Assembly (NCBI GenBank): GCA_963824805.1
Contig: CAWGQZ010000038.1
Span: 1 to 64,000 of the forward strand
Reading direction: 5' to 3'
DNA: 64,000 bases
Source of the DNA: DATBAT01 sp963824805
GTDB taxonomy: Bacteria > Acidobacteriota > Terriglobia > Terriglobales > Acidobacteriaceae
Part shown: one piece after another, positions 21,328 through 31,228 of the stretch
Numbering within the stretch: the first letter of the stretch is position 1
How the letters are laid out: each line of letters opens with the position of its first letter
Position numbers and translations under genes: made by a program
The notes under the pieces: generated by a model
Told to the model about the DNA's origin: nothing
The model's database searches: none
Seen by the model: the letters and a program-made list of their open reading frames with translations, nothing else

Positions 21328-21717
21328 CTACTGTCTCAAGCCCATCCATCTTTCCGAAATGACAATTGAATTGCCCGGATTGTGCGGGTCATAGCGCACT
21401 GACGTAGGCAGCCCCAGTCGGCAGGAGTGAAGATTGATCAGCGGGCGCAGATAGGTAACGTCCTGCGAACATTCGTAGGAAACTCCAGCGACATCGTACT
21501 GATAAATGAGAAGAGTGGAGAATTTCGTCTCGGCGGACTGCAACTCTTGTACATCGATCACGGTTCCATCGGTGATTCTTCCCACTTGATCGAGGAATAC
21601 TCGTCGTTCTTTTTCCAGTTCTTCGGTTGCTTTCGGCTTTCGGCGCATCAGGAAATAGGAGGCCAAAACGACGCCAGCACCAAAAAGAACGAACGCATAA
21701 ATGGGAATGGAGTTCAT
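21328..21717 (-). CDS. Small membrane-anchored protein, DUF3592-like
   Basis: 129 residues. One N-terminal membrane helix (IPIYAFVLFGAGVVLASYFL) is followed by a charged linker and a compact beta domain (DGTVIDVQELQSA, then LIYQYDVAGVSYECSQDV, then SVRYDPHNPGNSIVI). The 'TxxxxxY.Y.v.G..Y......' arrangement resembles DUF3592 proteins. Function unknown. It follows the FAH-family gene on the same strand with a 63-base gap. Confidence 0.55.
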   Translation of the reverse strand: MNSIPIYAFVLFGAGVVLASYFLMRRKPKATEELEKERRVFLDQVGRITDGTVIDVQELQSAETKFSTLLIYQYDVAGVSYECSQDVTYLRPLINLHSCRLGLPTSVRYDPHNPGNSIVISERWMGLRQ

Positions 21718-21780
21718 GCTCAGGAAATTTGCAGTTTTCTAATCATCAGGATAGAGCCATCCGCGAAATTGTGGAAGAAC

Positions 21781-22572
21781 CTACTCGTCCATGACAGTGT
21801 TGATTAGGGTGCCTACACCTTCGACTGTAACTTGCACAACATCTCCTGCCACCAAAGAACCGACCCCGCTGGGCGTACCGGTTGGAATGAGGTCGCCGGG
21901 CATCAGCGTCATCACCTGCGAAATGTATCGGATGACGACGTCGATGGGAAAGATGAAATCGCGGGTGTTGCCATCCTGGCGGACCTCTCCATTCACTTTT
22001 GCCTGCACGCCAACACCTGCCCAGGGGTCGATTTCATTGGTCACTATCGGCCCTACCGGGCAAAAGGTGTCAAAACCTTTGCCGCGGGTAAATTGGCCGT
22101 CCTTCTTTTGCAGATCGCGGGCAGTCACATCGTTCACGCAGGTATAGCCGAGGATGTAAGGTCGAACCTCAACCTCGGGGCCAAGCTTGTGGCAAGCTTT
22201 ACCGATGACTACTCCAAGTTCGGCCTCGTAATCGATCCTCTGCGAAAGCCGGGGCCGAATGATGGTTCCGTTATTCGCCAGCAATGAAGAAGGCGGCTTC
22301 AGGAAAAGCAGAGGTTCAGTGGGCACCTGATTTCCCAACTCCGCGGCATGGTCGCGATAGTTGCGCCCGACACACACAATTTTCAACGGCTTCACCGGCG
22401 CGAGCAAGGCCGCGTCGTTCAGTGGCAAGGGGTCGGTCCGCTTACTGGGTAGAGCTTCCAGATCGCCTGAGGGCTCGCGCAACAGAAGCCGGGTGATCAC
22501 CTGGTGCCCGGCGACAAACTCCACCAACCCGTACTGCGGCTGATCATTTAGCTGGAAGCGGCAAAATTTCAT
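21781..22572 (-). CDS. Fumarylacetoacetate hydrolase (FAH) family enzyme
   Basis: 263 residues. The core has VCVGRNYRDHAAELGNQVPT, then IDYEAELGVVIGK with metal-binding Glu residues, YTCVNDVTARDLQKKDGQFT and GDLIPTGTPSGVG. This is the ubiquitous FAH fold that cleaves C-C bonds in 2,4-diketo or acylpyruvate substrates, or decarboxylates or isomerises them. Acylpyruvase- or 2-hydroxyhepta-2,4-diene-1,7-dioate isomerase-like roles are possible; the substrate cannot be named. It is the third gene in a minus-strand run after the aminotransferase and the FN3 lipoprotein. Confidence 0.88.
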   Translation of the reverse strand: MKFCRFQLNDQPQYGLVEFVAGHQVITRLLLREPSGDLEALPSKRTDPLPLNDAALLAPVKPLKIVCVGRNYRDHAAELGNQVPTEPLLFLKPPSSLLANNGTIIRPRLSQRIDYEAELGVVIGKACHKLGPEVEVRPYILGYTCVNDVTARDLQKKDGQFTRGKGFDTFCPVGPIVTNEIDPWAGVGVQAKVNGEVRQDGNTRDFIFPIDVVIRYISQVMTLMPGDLIPTGTPSGVGSLVAGDVVQVTVEGVGTLINTVMDE

Positions 22573-22622
22573 GCAGTTATGAAGATAGCAGAGTGATGAC
22601 GCTGTCGGGACCTTGCCGGTGG

Positions 22623-23684
22623 CTACGGACTCGTCGGAACGCTCTCGCTCGCCTCGTCGGAATACGCACTCTCGTTCCCCCGCAAATCGACAGCGGCAAC
22701 CGAATAAAAATACTTCTTCCCAGGTTGAATATCACGGTCGCGATAGGTGGGGATTTTCGCCAGGTCCGAATTGATCTTCACTGCTGGCCCACCCTCTTCT
22801 CGTCGATAGACGTTGTACCCGGCGAGTTCCGCCTCGGTGTTGGGGCTCCACGTAAGGTCGATGAAATTCGGCTGGCCAACGCTGGAAAAAACCGCCTGAA
22901 GACCCGAAGGTGCGACGGGCGGGAAAACGTCATGGACGAATACTTTGACGTCGAGAGAATCGTCCCCCTCAACTTCCAGTTCGCTGTTCTCAGACGAAAC
23001 CGACACAAAGGTAGCGCGGTAGGAGTAGGCGTGTTCCCACTCCATGCCCTGATCTAACAATTTTGCCTCGTCGCGCAAGCCGACGTCGGCCACCCGGCTT
23101 TCAGTTTTTCCATTTTCGTCGCGGCGATAGATGCGCAGGTGAAATTCCAACGACGATGCCTGGGGCACATTTGCCGGCCATTCCCATTGGAGCAGTACTC
23201 CCTGCGGGGTCACTTGCCCGGTCAATTTCTGTGGCGGCGACAGCGTAGGGAACAAGGGCACTGTGATCTGATTGGAGAGGCCGGCGCTACGCCCCTCGGA
23301 ATTCAGTACCTCGACCTCATAGCCGGCTAGGGCATCCGCTTCGGGCCTAAGGAGAGATGCTGATACCTGGTCCGAATAAGAAACCGCTCCCTTTCCAGCG
23401 GTCGGCGGGATCTCCTTAACCACGGTGGTGCATTGCTTTATGGGAACTTGCAGGCTACGGCAGACTCGAGTGGGCCCAAGATGTCGGATGGTTTCGCCAT
23501 CGGTGATCCTGGTTGGGGCTGTCCAGGTGAGCAGTACTTTCTCCCCTTTGCGGGCAGCACGCAGATCGTTTACCGGCTTGGGGAGTTCCAGAGACGGCGG
23601 CACCGGAGCGCCAACCTGGGCACATCCAGCCAGAATTGCCGTGAGAACTAATGTCGCCGAAAATCTCGGGGAAGCCTTCACCAT
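22623..23684 (-). CDS. Lipoprotein with fibronectin type III-like domains
   Basis: About 353 residues from the ATG at 23682-23684. The lipobox LAGC (residues 18-21) after a hydrophobic stretch predicts lipid attachment. The rest is beta-rich with at least three FN3-type repeats, seen in KPVNDLRAARKGEKVLLTWT, then LTGQVTPQGVLLQWEWP, and VAPSGLQAVFSSV...INLTW-like DLTWSPNTEAELAGYNVYR. FN3 modules usually bind or space. The upstream aminotransferase is in the same frame, so uncorrected translation would wrongly fuse the two; a frameshift near 23970 and a stop at 23720 separate them by 36 bases. Confidence 0.78.
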   Translation of the reverse strand: MVKASPRFSATLVLTAILAGCAQVGAPVPPSLELPKPVNDLRAARKGEKVLLTWTAPTRITDGETIRHLGPTRVCRSLQVPIKQCTTVVKEIPPTAGKGAVSYSDQVSASLLRPEADALAGYEVEVLNSEGRSAGLSNQITVPLFPTLSPPQKLTGQVTPQGVLLQWEWPANVPQASSLEFHLRIYRRDENGKTESRVADVGLRDEAKLLDQGMEWEHAYSYRATFVSVSSENSELEVEGDDSLDVKVFVHDVFPPVAPSGLQAVFSSVGQPNFIDLTWSPNTEAELAGYNVYRREEGGPAVKINSDLAKIPTYRDRDIQPGKKYFYSVAAVDLRGNESAYSDEASESVPTSP

Positions 23685-23719
23685 GGACGGAAACCATAAG
23701 CCTAGCAGAAGGAGGGCGT

Positions 23720-25145
23720 TCAGCCGACCAGTTCCTTTACCGCCTCGCGAAATACGCGGCTGTGGTGGTCGACATCGCTGGCATCGGTTTGTGGACACAT
23801 CAGCGCCATATTGTGAAACGGGGTTAGCAGAATCCCACGATTCATGGCGTACAAATGCAGGAAGCGTTCCAGCGGGAAATCCATGGCCGCATGGGCCTCG
23901 CCCCCATTCTGGGGCGGAGTCGCGCTGAAGATATACTCCGCGCGGCAGCCCAGCTGGGTGACGTGCCATGGCAAGGTTGAATTCGCTGATGGTCTTCTGC
24001 ACGCCCGCGGTCCAGCGCTCCGCCATGGGAATCATTCGGGCAAATGCTTCTTTAGTGAGCACCTTCGTCAGACTGGCGCGCATGGCAGCCAGAGACAACG
24101 CATTGGCGGCCAGCGTGCCGCCGATCCCACCGGTGTCGCAATCTTCCAGACTCTGTTTTTCCCGGATGCGTTCCGCGACTTTTTCGCTGAAGCCGTACGC
24201 GCCCCCCGGGACCCCGCCACCAATAGGCTTTCCAAATACCAGGAAGTCTGGCTCCAGGTTTTCCGCGCGGGTGTAGCCTCCTGGTCCGGCACAGATGGTG
24301 TGGGTTTCATCGATGATCAGCAATGCGCCAAATTTGCGAGTCAACTCGCGCAGGGCTTTGTGATATTCGGGTGCGGGATGAACGATGCCGACGTTGGTCA
24401 TCACCGGCTCCGCCAGCACGCATGCCACGTCTCTCGCCGATAAAGCCTTCTCTAATCCAGATAAATCGTTAAATTCCACCACCCGCGTCGTCACCGAGGG
24501 ATCGACGGGCGGACCGATGTTTCCCGGACGCGGCCTTGCAATTCCGTCTCCATCGAGGACTAGGAATGTCTCATCGACAGTACCGTGGTAGCACCAGTCG
24601 AAAACCAGGATCTTCTGGCGGCCGGTAATCTGCCGCGCTAAACGAATGCAGAAGCGGTTAGCATCGGTCGCGGTCAACGTGAATTGCCAGAAAGGCAGTC
24701 CAAAGCGCTGTTGCAAATCCTCCGCCACAAAGATGGCGTCTTCTGTCGGCAGCATCAGGGTGATGCCGCGGCGCATTTGCTCCTCCACGGCCTTCACAAT
24801 CGAAAAGGGAGAGTGCCCAGTCATCGCCCCCGTGTCGCCCAGGCAGAAATCGATATAGCGGTGACCGTCGACGTCGAAGAAATGCGCTGCTTGGGCTTCC
24901 CGGACGAACGGAGGAAATGCGCCGGCCCATTTGAGCATCCAGTTCATGGGAACGCCGCCCAGCAATGACTTGCCGGCGCGCTCGAACAGCACCTTCGATT
25001 TGGGACGGTCGCTAACGAAGCGCTGCTGCTCGCGATCCATCAAACTATGCAATCGTGCGCGCTCGATGGCTGCCATAGGCGGGGATGCTGCCAGAATCCC
25101 CCGAGTGTAATCGCGCTTGAGGGTTGGCGCAATCGCCATTCGCAT
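23720..25145 (-). CDS. Class III (GSA-like) PLP aminotransferase, one frameshift
   Basis: About 475 residues. It resembles glutamate-1-semialdehyde 2,1-aminomutase but diverges from HemL; related proteins are annotated as aspartate aminotransferase family. PLP features are LIIDETHTICAGPGGYTRAE (Asp before the aldimine) and VFGKPIGGGVPGGAYGF, with the Schiff-base Lys in GKPIG. The frame slips near 23970. The correct end, FLHLYAMNRGILLTPFHNMA and on to VKELVG, lies in the neighbouring frame and stops at 23720. The start is taken at 25143-25145; the next in-frame ATG is 25139. Only 33 bases separate it from the divergent fabI start, so the promoters must overlap. Confidence 0.82.
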
Positions 25146-25178
25146 TCTAGCTCTGCTATGCTTTTCCCCGGAGAAAAC

Positions 25179-25949
25179 ATGCCTGCGAACCTTGAAGGTC
25201 ACAACGCGGTTGTATTTGGAGTAGCAAACAAACGATCGATCGCATGGTCGATTGCCCAGGGCTTGCACACTGCCGGAGCCAAAATCGCGGTGACATATCA
25301 AAACCCGCGCCTGGAGCAGGAAGCTAAGGATCTGATTCTTTCGTTGCCCGGAGCTGAGGCATTCATGTGCGACGTCTCCAAGGACGCCGAAATTGACCAG
25401 CTTTTCGCAACACTTAAAGAACGATTCGGGAAACTCGACACGATTGTCCATAGCGTTGCCTATGCTCCCGCCGAAGAACTTAAGGGGGACTTCGTTAACA
25501 CCTCGCGTGAAGGCTTCCGCATAGCACACGACATTAGCGTCTATTCGTTAATCGCCGTTTCCCGCGCCGCCGCACCATTAATGGAGAGCGGCGGCAGCAT
25601 CATTACCATGACCTACTATGGCGCGGAAAAAGTTGTGCCGCACTATAACGTGATGGGGGTAGCCAAGGCGGCCCTGGAGTGTACGGTTCGATACCTGGCG
25701 AATGATCTGGGCCGTAAGAATATTCGTGTGAATGCAATTTCTGCTGGTCCGATCAAGACCCTGGCGTCCCGGGGCATTTCCGGTTTAGGGGACATGCTCA
25801 AAGCCCACTCCGACCGCGCTCCTCTGCATCGCAATGTGGATGTGAACGAAGTCGGAGCTACGGGAGTATTCCTCGCCTCGGACGGCAGTTCGGGAATCAC
25901 TGGCGAGGTTATTTACGTCGACTGCGGTTACAACATCATGGGATTTTGA
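25179..25949 (+). CDS. fabI: Enoyl-[acyl-carrier-protein] reductase (NADH), FabI
   Basis: 256 residues. The ATG at 25179 is 5-9 bases after GGAGA; an earlier in-frame start at 25047 would run through the divergent gene. The short-chain dehydrogenase pattern has FGVANKRSIAWSIAQGL as the cofactor site, HSVAYAPAEELKGDFVNTSR, and the Tyr-x6-Lys active site (YNVMGVAKAALE). SAGPIKTLASRGISG is the conserved loop. It catalyses the last step of each fatty-acid elongation cycle and is the target of triclosan. It has a close divergent neighbour and no downstream partner. Confidence 0.95.
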   Translation: MPANLEGHNAVVFGVANKRSIAWSIAQGLHTAGAKIAVTYQNPRLEQEAKDLILSLPGAEAFMCDVSKDAEIDQLFATLKERFGKLDTIVHSVAYAPAEELKGDFVNTSREGFRIAHDISVYSLIAVSRAAAPLMESGGSIITMTYYGAEKVVPHYNVMGVAKAALECTVRYLANDLGRKNIRVNAISAGPIKTLASRGISGLGDMLKAHSDRAPLHRNVDVNEVGATGVFLASDGSSGITGEVIYVDCGYNIMGF

Positions 25950-25986
25950 ACCGTGGCCACGTGGCAACCATCGAACATTTGACGTG

Positions 25987-26463
25987 TCACGACTCAGATA
26001 GACACGGCCCTTCGCTCCTTGCACTCGCGGCTCTGCCCAGATCGATTCGAACCTTGCGGTCGTTTTCTCCCAATCGTTGTAAAGCAATTTCCACGTCGCG
26101 CTCACGCTCGAAGCGGGGGAACTTTTCTCCCCACTCGATCAGCAACACACTGTTCTCTCCTATGAGATCCTCCAAGCCGAGAGTTTCCAATTGCCGAGGC
26201 GTATCCACTCTATACAGATCGATGTGAAACAGGCTCGCGTCCGGCCCGCGGTACTCGTGCACAAGTGTGAACGTGGGACTGGTGACATCTTCCTGAGAAG
26301 CGGCGCGAAAACCCTCTGCAATTCCCTTTACCAGCGTCGTCTTGCCCGCGCCCAGATCGCCACGAAGTAGTACGATCTTCGGAGGAACCAATTTCCCAGC
26401 GAGCTCTCGTCCCAAGGCGATGGTTTCGTCGGGAGAATGAGTGGTGAACTCTTGCGTTTCCAC
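25987..26463 (-). CDS. tsaE: tRNA threonylcarbamoyladenosine (t6A) biosynthesis ATPase TsaE
   Basis: 158 residues. Walker A is LRGDLGAGKTTLVKG. It also has SPTFTLVHEY and FHIDLYRVD, then LEDLIGENSVLLIEWGEKF, the TsaE signature. TsaE works with TsaB/D to make t6A in ANN-decoding tRNAs. Next to it are pilZ and nnr on the same strand; a tsaE (yjeE) - nnr (yjeF) neighbourhood is common in bacteria. The ATG is at 26461-26463. Confidence 0.95.
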   Translation of the reverse strand: METQEFTTHSPDETIALGRELAGKLVPPKIVLLRGDLGAGKTTLVKGIAEGFRAASQEDVTSPTFTLVHEYRGPDASLFHIDLYRVDTPRQLETLGLEDLIGENSVLLIEWGEKFPRFERERDVEIALQRLGENDRKVRIDLGRAASARSEGPCLSES

Positions 26464-26484
26464 GCAATCAGTATAGCGAGGAAA

Positions 26485-26866
26485 TCAGAGGCGCCTGAGG
26501 GCGCTCGATGTAGGAACCGATCTTTGATCGGCGGCCACATCGGCGAGCATTCGCAGGGTTCGGTGGTCCTCGTCGTCGAGAGCGATGAAGCGGAAGGGCT
26601 GCAAGGCTCCATTCGGCTTCCGACACCGGAGTCAACATTTCAGCCATGCCATGGACGGTGGAGGACTGCGCCTGGAAGGCCAGTTCCACAAAGTCTCCGG
26701 TCGAAAGTGGCGCGCCCACTTGCAGCAACCCGCCGGTCACTGAAACGATCTTCAATTTGCAATTGGTATGCTGGCCACTTTCCTGCACGACGATGGCAGC
26801 CACTGGCTTCGTCATCTGAATGCGCGTGGCCCGGCGACGCGGGTGGGGTTGGGGGAAGTGCGTCAT
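26485..26866 (-). CDS. PilZ-like domain protein, one frameshift
   Basis: About 126 residues from the ATG at 26864-26866 (MTHFPQPHPRRRATRIQMTK). The N-terminal RRRATR with a few downstream residues looks like the PilZ RxxxR c-di-GMP motif, and GDFVELAFQAQSSTVHGMAE like the PilZ barrel. Near 26605 the frame slips; the continuation LQPFRFIALDDEDHRTLRML and SALRRL stops at 26485. The classical D/NxSxxG motif is replaced by SVTGG-like sequence, so c-di-GMP binding is uncertain. It lies between nnr and tsaE; spacing to tsaE is 22 bases. Confidence 0.6.
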
Positions 26867-27020
26867 CGCCTTAACGATTTCACAAGGCCGACCGACAGTC
26901 ACGATTACGAAAGCGGTTGGCCGGATTCAAACTTCCCAATTGTGAACGGCCGAGGCAAAGCTCTAAGGACAATCGTCTATCGCATTCCCAAAATGCAGGT
27001 AACTGCCCTGGAGGACGTAG

Positions 27021-28593
27021 TTAACCAATCTCGACCGTCGCGGATTCTGCCGCGGAACGGGTGCGGCGAAAGGCTTCCGGCAGGCCGTCCAACAGGTCGG
27101 TAGCAATCAATGATTGCTCACCCTTGTCTTCGCGCGCGACATCTCCTGCCAGTCCGTGGAGATAGACCGCCGCGATCACTGCCTCAAAAGGCTGCTTTGG
27201 ATGTTGGGCCAGGAGGCCGGCGGTCATCCCTGTGAGAATGTCGCCAGTACCGCCAGTCGCCATTCCCGGGTTCCCAGTCGGGTTCACCCAAACTGTGCCG
27301 TCCGGCATGAGCAATCAAGGTTCGGTCACCTTTGAGAACGACAATGAGCTGGTGTTCGCGGGCAAAAGTTCTGGCGGCATTCAGTCGATCGCGCTGTACA
27401 TCTCCCACTGTACTGCCCAGCAGGCGCGCCATCTCTCCGGGATGCGGAGTAATCACGATGGTTCTCCCACTGCCGTTTAGATCCGACGCGCGGCCTTCGA
27501 AGGCATTTAGGCCATCCGCATCCAAAACCATCGGGGTGGCGAACTTCTTCACCACTGTACGTACAAATTCGGCAGTTTCATTATGTCGCGAAATTCCTGG
27601 ACCCACCGCCAGAACAGTCTTGCCCTTGACCAACGCATCGACGTGGCCATATCCGAGCGCCCGCAACGAAATACTGCCAATCTCGGTTTCTTCCAGCGCT
27701 TCCGTCATGATTTCGGGATGGTAGCCCGCAACCGTAGCTAATACGGACTTCGGAGTTCCGACCGTGGAGAGCCCAGCCCCAGCTCGCAGCACCGCGATTC
27801 CCGCCATTCCGGCGGCTCCCGCCTTACCGACCGATCCGCCCAGAACCAGCACGTGCCCATATAATCCTTTGTTCGAATCTCGCGGACGAGGCGCCAGCAG
27901 CGATGCAATATCGCGGGGGGTGATCAGGTTGAGTTGCAGTGACGAGACGATGGCCTCTTGCGGCGACTCGATAGGCGCGATTACAGTTGGTCCGCTGGTG
28001 AACGATCCGAAGACATGAGCCGGACGTGGAGCAGTAAAGGTAACAATCGCGTCGGCCCGGGCAATTGTACCGGTCTGTGGGCACATAGCATCAGCATCGG
28101 CGCCGGAAGGTATATCCACCGCCACGACGGGCGAGGAGCTTTGATTAATCCGCGCGATAGCTTCGGCGTACAAGCCGCTTGCCGGTGGACGAAATCCGGT
28201 GCCCAGAACCGCGTCGAGCAACAAATCGCAACCAAACACCGCCTGGCTCGCCTGCGCAGCCAGATCTTCGGAGGATCGGGCCACGACCGCAGTAACCGGC
28301 AGCCGGGAAAAATTCGCAGCGGCGTCTCCCTTTAGTTCGGCGGGATCGGCCAACAGTAAGACTTGAACCTCCAGCCCCGCTGCATGCAACCGTCTGGCAG
28401 CAACAAACCCGTCGCCGCCATTGTTTCCCTTGCCGCAAATCACACCAACGGTTTCTGCTATCCGGTAGCGCTTGGAAACAAAATCGGCAACTGCACTGCC
28501 GGCATTATCCATAAGACGGAGCGAGGGTATGCCGAAGCGCTCGGTAGTACTGCGGTCGATCTCGCGCATTTCGGCGGCAGTAACGATCTTCAT
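27021..28593 (-). CDS. nnr: Bifunctional NAD(P)H-hydrate epimerase / ADP-dependent dehydratase, one frameshift
   Basis: About 523 residues. The N-terminal YjeF/epimerase half has LMDNAGSAVADFV, VICGKGNNGGDGFVAARRLH and AVDIPSGADAD. The C-terminal kinase-fold half has LVLGGSVGKAGAAGMAGIAV, ITPHPGEMARLLG and GNPGMATGGTGDILTGMTAG (anion hole and catalytic Asp). The frame slips near 27310 between LKGDRTLIA and MPDGTVWVN. It repairs damaged NADHX/NADPHX. The start overlaps the K+ channel stop by 4 bases (ATGA, 28590-28593), so translation is coupled. Confidence 0.95.
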
Positions 28594-29585
28594 GACGGTG
28601 ATGCCATCTGTTCCAGACGGCGAAGTTGCGACGGTTGTCCCATGGCGATCAAATAATCGCCCGGCTCGATGCGGTCGTCGGAGGAGGGATTGAAACGCAT
28701 TTCCTGAGAACGCTTGATTGCCAGAATGATTACTCCTGAATCCTGACGTACGTGAGACCCTTCGATGGTCTTACCCGCCACCGAAGAAGCCGCTCCCACG
28801 GAGATCTCTCCAATTTCCAGATCCATTCCCAAATGTGTGGTAGCGGTGTCAAAGAAGCTGAGCACATGCGGCTGGAGAAAGGATTGTGCGATCCGGCGCC
28901 CCGCCGAAGAGTACGGAGAAACCACCGCATCAGCGCCAGCCTTGAGCAGATGCTTTTCGGCATCTTCTTCCGACGCGCGCGCAATGATCTTGAGCTTGGA
29001 ATTTAATCCACGGGCGGTTAGTACGATGTAAACGTTGGTCGCATCGGTGGTGGTAGCAGCGACGAGGCCACGCGCTTTCTCGATGTTGACCTGGCGGAGG
29101 GTATGTTCCTGGGTGGCATCGCCCACCAGGGTCAGCCAGCCATTGCCATAGCGCGCCAGCTTCTGTTCGTTCTGGTCGATCACCACGAACGGAGCGGGTT
29201 TGCGGGATAACTCGCGGGCGGCGCTCCGGCCGACCCGTCCAGCTCCACAAATAATGTAATGGTCGGAAAGCTGGGTGATCTCGCGTTCCATTTTCCGCCT
29301 TCCGAAGAAGTTGCCCAGCTCAAATTCTAGCAAAGCCTGGGTAAGCGTCCCGATGCCCAGAAATACCAGCGAAACTCCCGAAACGATCAGTACGAGATTA
29401 AGAATGCGTCCGGCGTGCGAAAGCGGATGGACTTCCTGATACCCGATGGTGGTGAAGGTTGTGACCACCATGTAGAGGCCGTCAAACCAAGGCCAGCCTT
29501 CGATGAAATGGAAGCCGACTGCCCCCATCACCAGCAAGACGGCCAGCGCAAGTCCAATGAGCCGAAGATGGCGCAGCGATCTCAT
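28590..29585 (-). CDS. Two-helix potassium channel with RCK (TrkA-N) domain
   Basis: 331 residues. Two membrane helices flank the pore, with the selectivity filter TTIGYQ at residues 45-50 (the usual TVGYGD is altered). An RCK domain follows: YIICGAGRVGRSAARELS (Rossmann GxGxxG near residue 113), VVIDQNEQKLAR, and a C-terminal TrkA-C part. It is the MthK/Kch type, gated by ligands such as NAD(H), ATP or Ca2+ in homologs. The stop overlaps the nnr start. The altered filter could change selectivity. Confidence 0.85.
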   Translation of the reverse strand: MRSLRHLRLIGLALAVLLVMGAVGFHFIEGWPWFDGLYMVVTTFTTIGYQEVHPLSHAGRILNLVLIVSGVSLVFLGIGTLTQALLEFELGNFFGRRKMEREITQLSDHYIICGAGRVGRSAARELSRKPAPFVVIDQNEQKLARYGNGWLTLVGDATQEHTLRQVNIEKARGLVAATTTDATNVYIVLTARGLNSKLKIIARASEEDAEKHLLKAGADAVVSPYSSAGRRIAQSFLQPHVLSFFDTATTHLGMDLEIGEISVGAASSVAGKTIEGSHVRQDSGVIILAIKRSQEMRFNPSSDDRIEPGDYLIAMGQPSQLRRLEQMASPS

Positions 29586-29690
29586 GCGTCGGCACGACTA
29601 TAGAGCAATTGTCATGCTGAGCGCAGCCTGAACAATCGCCTTGCAGAAAGGAAATGCCTCCCGCGGGACGCCTCACCGTGAGTAGGCACA

Positions 29691-31196
29691 TTAATCCGCC
29701 ATCGTCCCCGCAGGTTTGGGCGCGTTCGAGGCCAGTGCTTGCACCTTACTATGCCTTCGTCCGTAGGCGAAATAGACCACCAGGCCGAGCAGCATCCAGA
29801 CGATCAGGCGCAGCCAATTGGTCCAACCGAGGCCATAGATCATGGAGCCGCAGATCAGTACGCCTGCTATCGAAACAAACGGCACCGCAGGCACCTTGAA
29901 TGCACGCTGCAGGTCAGGCCGCTTGCGCCGCAGGATCCAGACTGCAATACATACCAGAACGAACGCGAACAGCGTCCCGATACTGGTCATTTCTCCAACA
30001 ATGTCTTCCGGAAGAAATCCCGCGAACAATCCCGTGAATACAAAAAAGAGCATGTTGGACTTGTAAGGTGTGCGGTACCGGGGGTGGATGTCGGAAAAGA
30101 TCTTCGGCACCAGACCATCGTTGCTCATTGAATAAAAGACGCGCGACTGGCCGAGCAGCATGACCAGGATTACCGATGAGAATCCTGCCAGAATCGCGAC
30201 TGTGACTGATTTCGATAACCACTCATAGCCGTGCATGTATTTTGTGATCGCAAAAGCGACTGATGCTTCACGACCGGTCGAGCGGAAATCCTCAACCGTC
30301 GCGACGCCGCTAAGGACGTAAGCGAAAAGCACATAGAGAATAGTGCAGATCACTAGCGAACCCAGGATGCCAATTGGCATATCACGCTTCGGATTCTTTG
30401 CTTCCTGAGCCGCGGTAGATACCGCGTCAAAACCGATATAAGCGAAGAACACAACTCCCGCCGCGCCGAGAATTCCCAATATGCCACCAAAGTGGTGAGA
30501 AATGCCCTGAGGAGTCACATAGGTCGTTGGCACCGGAATGAACGGAGTGTGATTCGCTGGATTGATGAAGCCCCAGCCGATACTGATCACCAAAATGACG
30601 ATCGCTACCTTTACCACCACGATGAAACCGTTCACGAGCGCAGATTCCTGGGTTCCTTTTATGAGCAGGGCTGATAAAACCAGCAAAATGAACAATGCCG
30701 GAAGATTGATAATTCCCTGCTGCCCCCCCATGTGCTCCAGAGGAGAGTGACTCCATTGATATGGAATCCGCATACCAAACCAATCGAGCACACGGTTGCA
30801 ATATTCGCTCCAACCGATGGAGACCGTCGCTGCACCGACCGCGTACTCCAACACCAAATCCCAGCCGATAATCCAAGCCACCAACTCTCCCATAGTGCAG
30901 TAGGAATAGGTGTAGGCACTCCCCGCAACTGGGATCATTGACGCGAATTCGGCGTAACAGAGTCCAGCAAAGGCACAACCGAAGCCTGCCACAATAAATG
31001 CTAGTGTTACCGACGGCCCGGAGCGATCGGCAATAGCGGCAGCTGTCCGCACAAACAAACCGGCGCCGATGATTGCGCCGATTCCGAGCATGATGAGATT
31101 GACGGGACCGAGGGTACGTTTCAAGCTATGCTCGTTGGTCTCCGACGCCTCCTGCATCAGGGTGGTTAGAGACTTGGTTGCCGTCAAATTCGCCAT
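29691..31196 (-). CDS. Amino-acid permease, CAT (cationic amino-acid transporter) subfamily of APC
   Basis: 501 residues from the ATG at 31194-31196 (MANLTATKSLTTLMQEASET); a longer reading frame to 31682 runs through the next permease and is rejected. It has 12-14 helices. Hallmarks are MLGIGAIIGAGLFVRT in TM1, YCTMGELVAWIIGWDLVLEY in TM3, and FFAYIGFDAVSTAAQEAKNP in TM6. It is probably a cationic amino-acid transporter (TC 2.A.3.3). The start lies 33 bases after the stop of the neighbouring permease on the same strand, so both may be one operon. Confidence 0.92.
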   Translation of the reverse strand: MANLTATKSLTTLMQEASETNEHSLKRTLGPVNLIMLGIGAIIGAGLFVRTAAAIADRSGPSVTLAFIVAGFGCAFAGLCYAEFASMIPVAGSAYTYSYCTMGELVAWIIGWDLVLEYAVGAATVSIGWSEYCNRVLDWFGMRIPYQWSHSPLEHMGGQQGIINLPALFILLVLSALLIKGTQESALVNGFIVVVKVAIVILVISIGWGFINPANHTPFIPVPTTYVTPQGISHHFGGILGILGAAGVVFFAYIGFDAVSTAAQEAKNPKRDMPIGILGSLVICTILYVLFAYVLSGVATVEDFRSTGREASVAFAITKYMHGYEWLSKSVTVAILAGFSSVILVMLLGQSRVFYSMSNDGLVPKIFSDIHPRYRTPYKSNMLFFVFTGLFAGFLPEDIVGEMTSIGTLFAFVLVCIAVWILRRKRPDLQRAFKVPAVPFVSIAGVLICGSMIYGLGWTNWLRLIVWMLLGLVVYFAYGRRHSKVQALASNAPKPAGTMAD

Positions 31197-31228
31197 GAAA
31201 ACGCTCCTTAAGAAGTGTAGGGGTTCAA

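Noticed and set aside
22623..25529. One 968-residue fused aminotransferase-lipoprotein
   Set aside because: The joint lies in out-of-frame sequence after a shift near 23970. A stop at 23720 and a lipobox start at 23684 show two separate genes.
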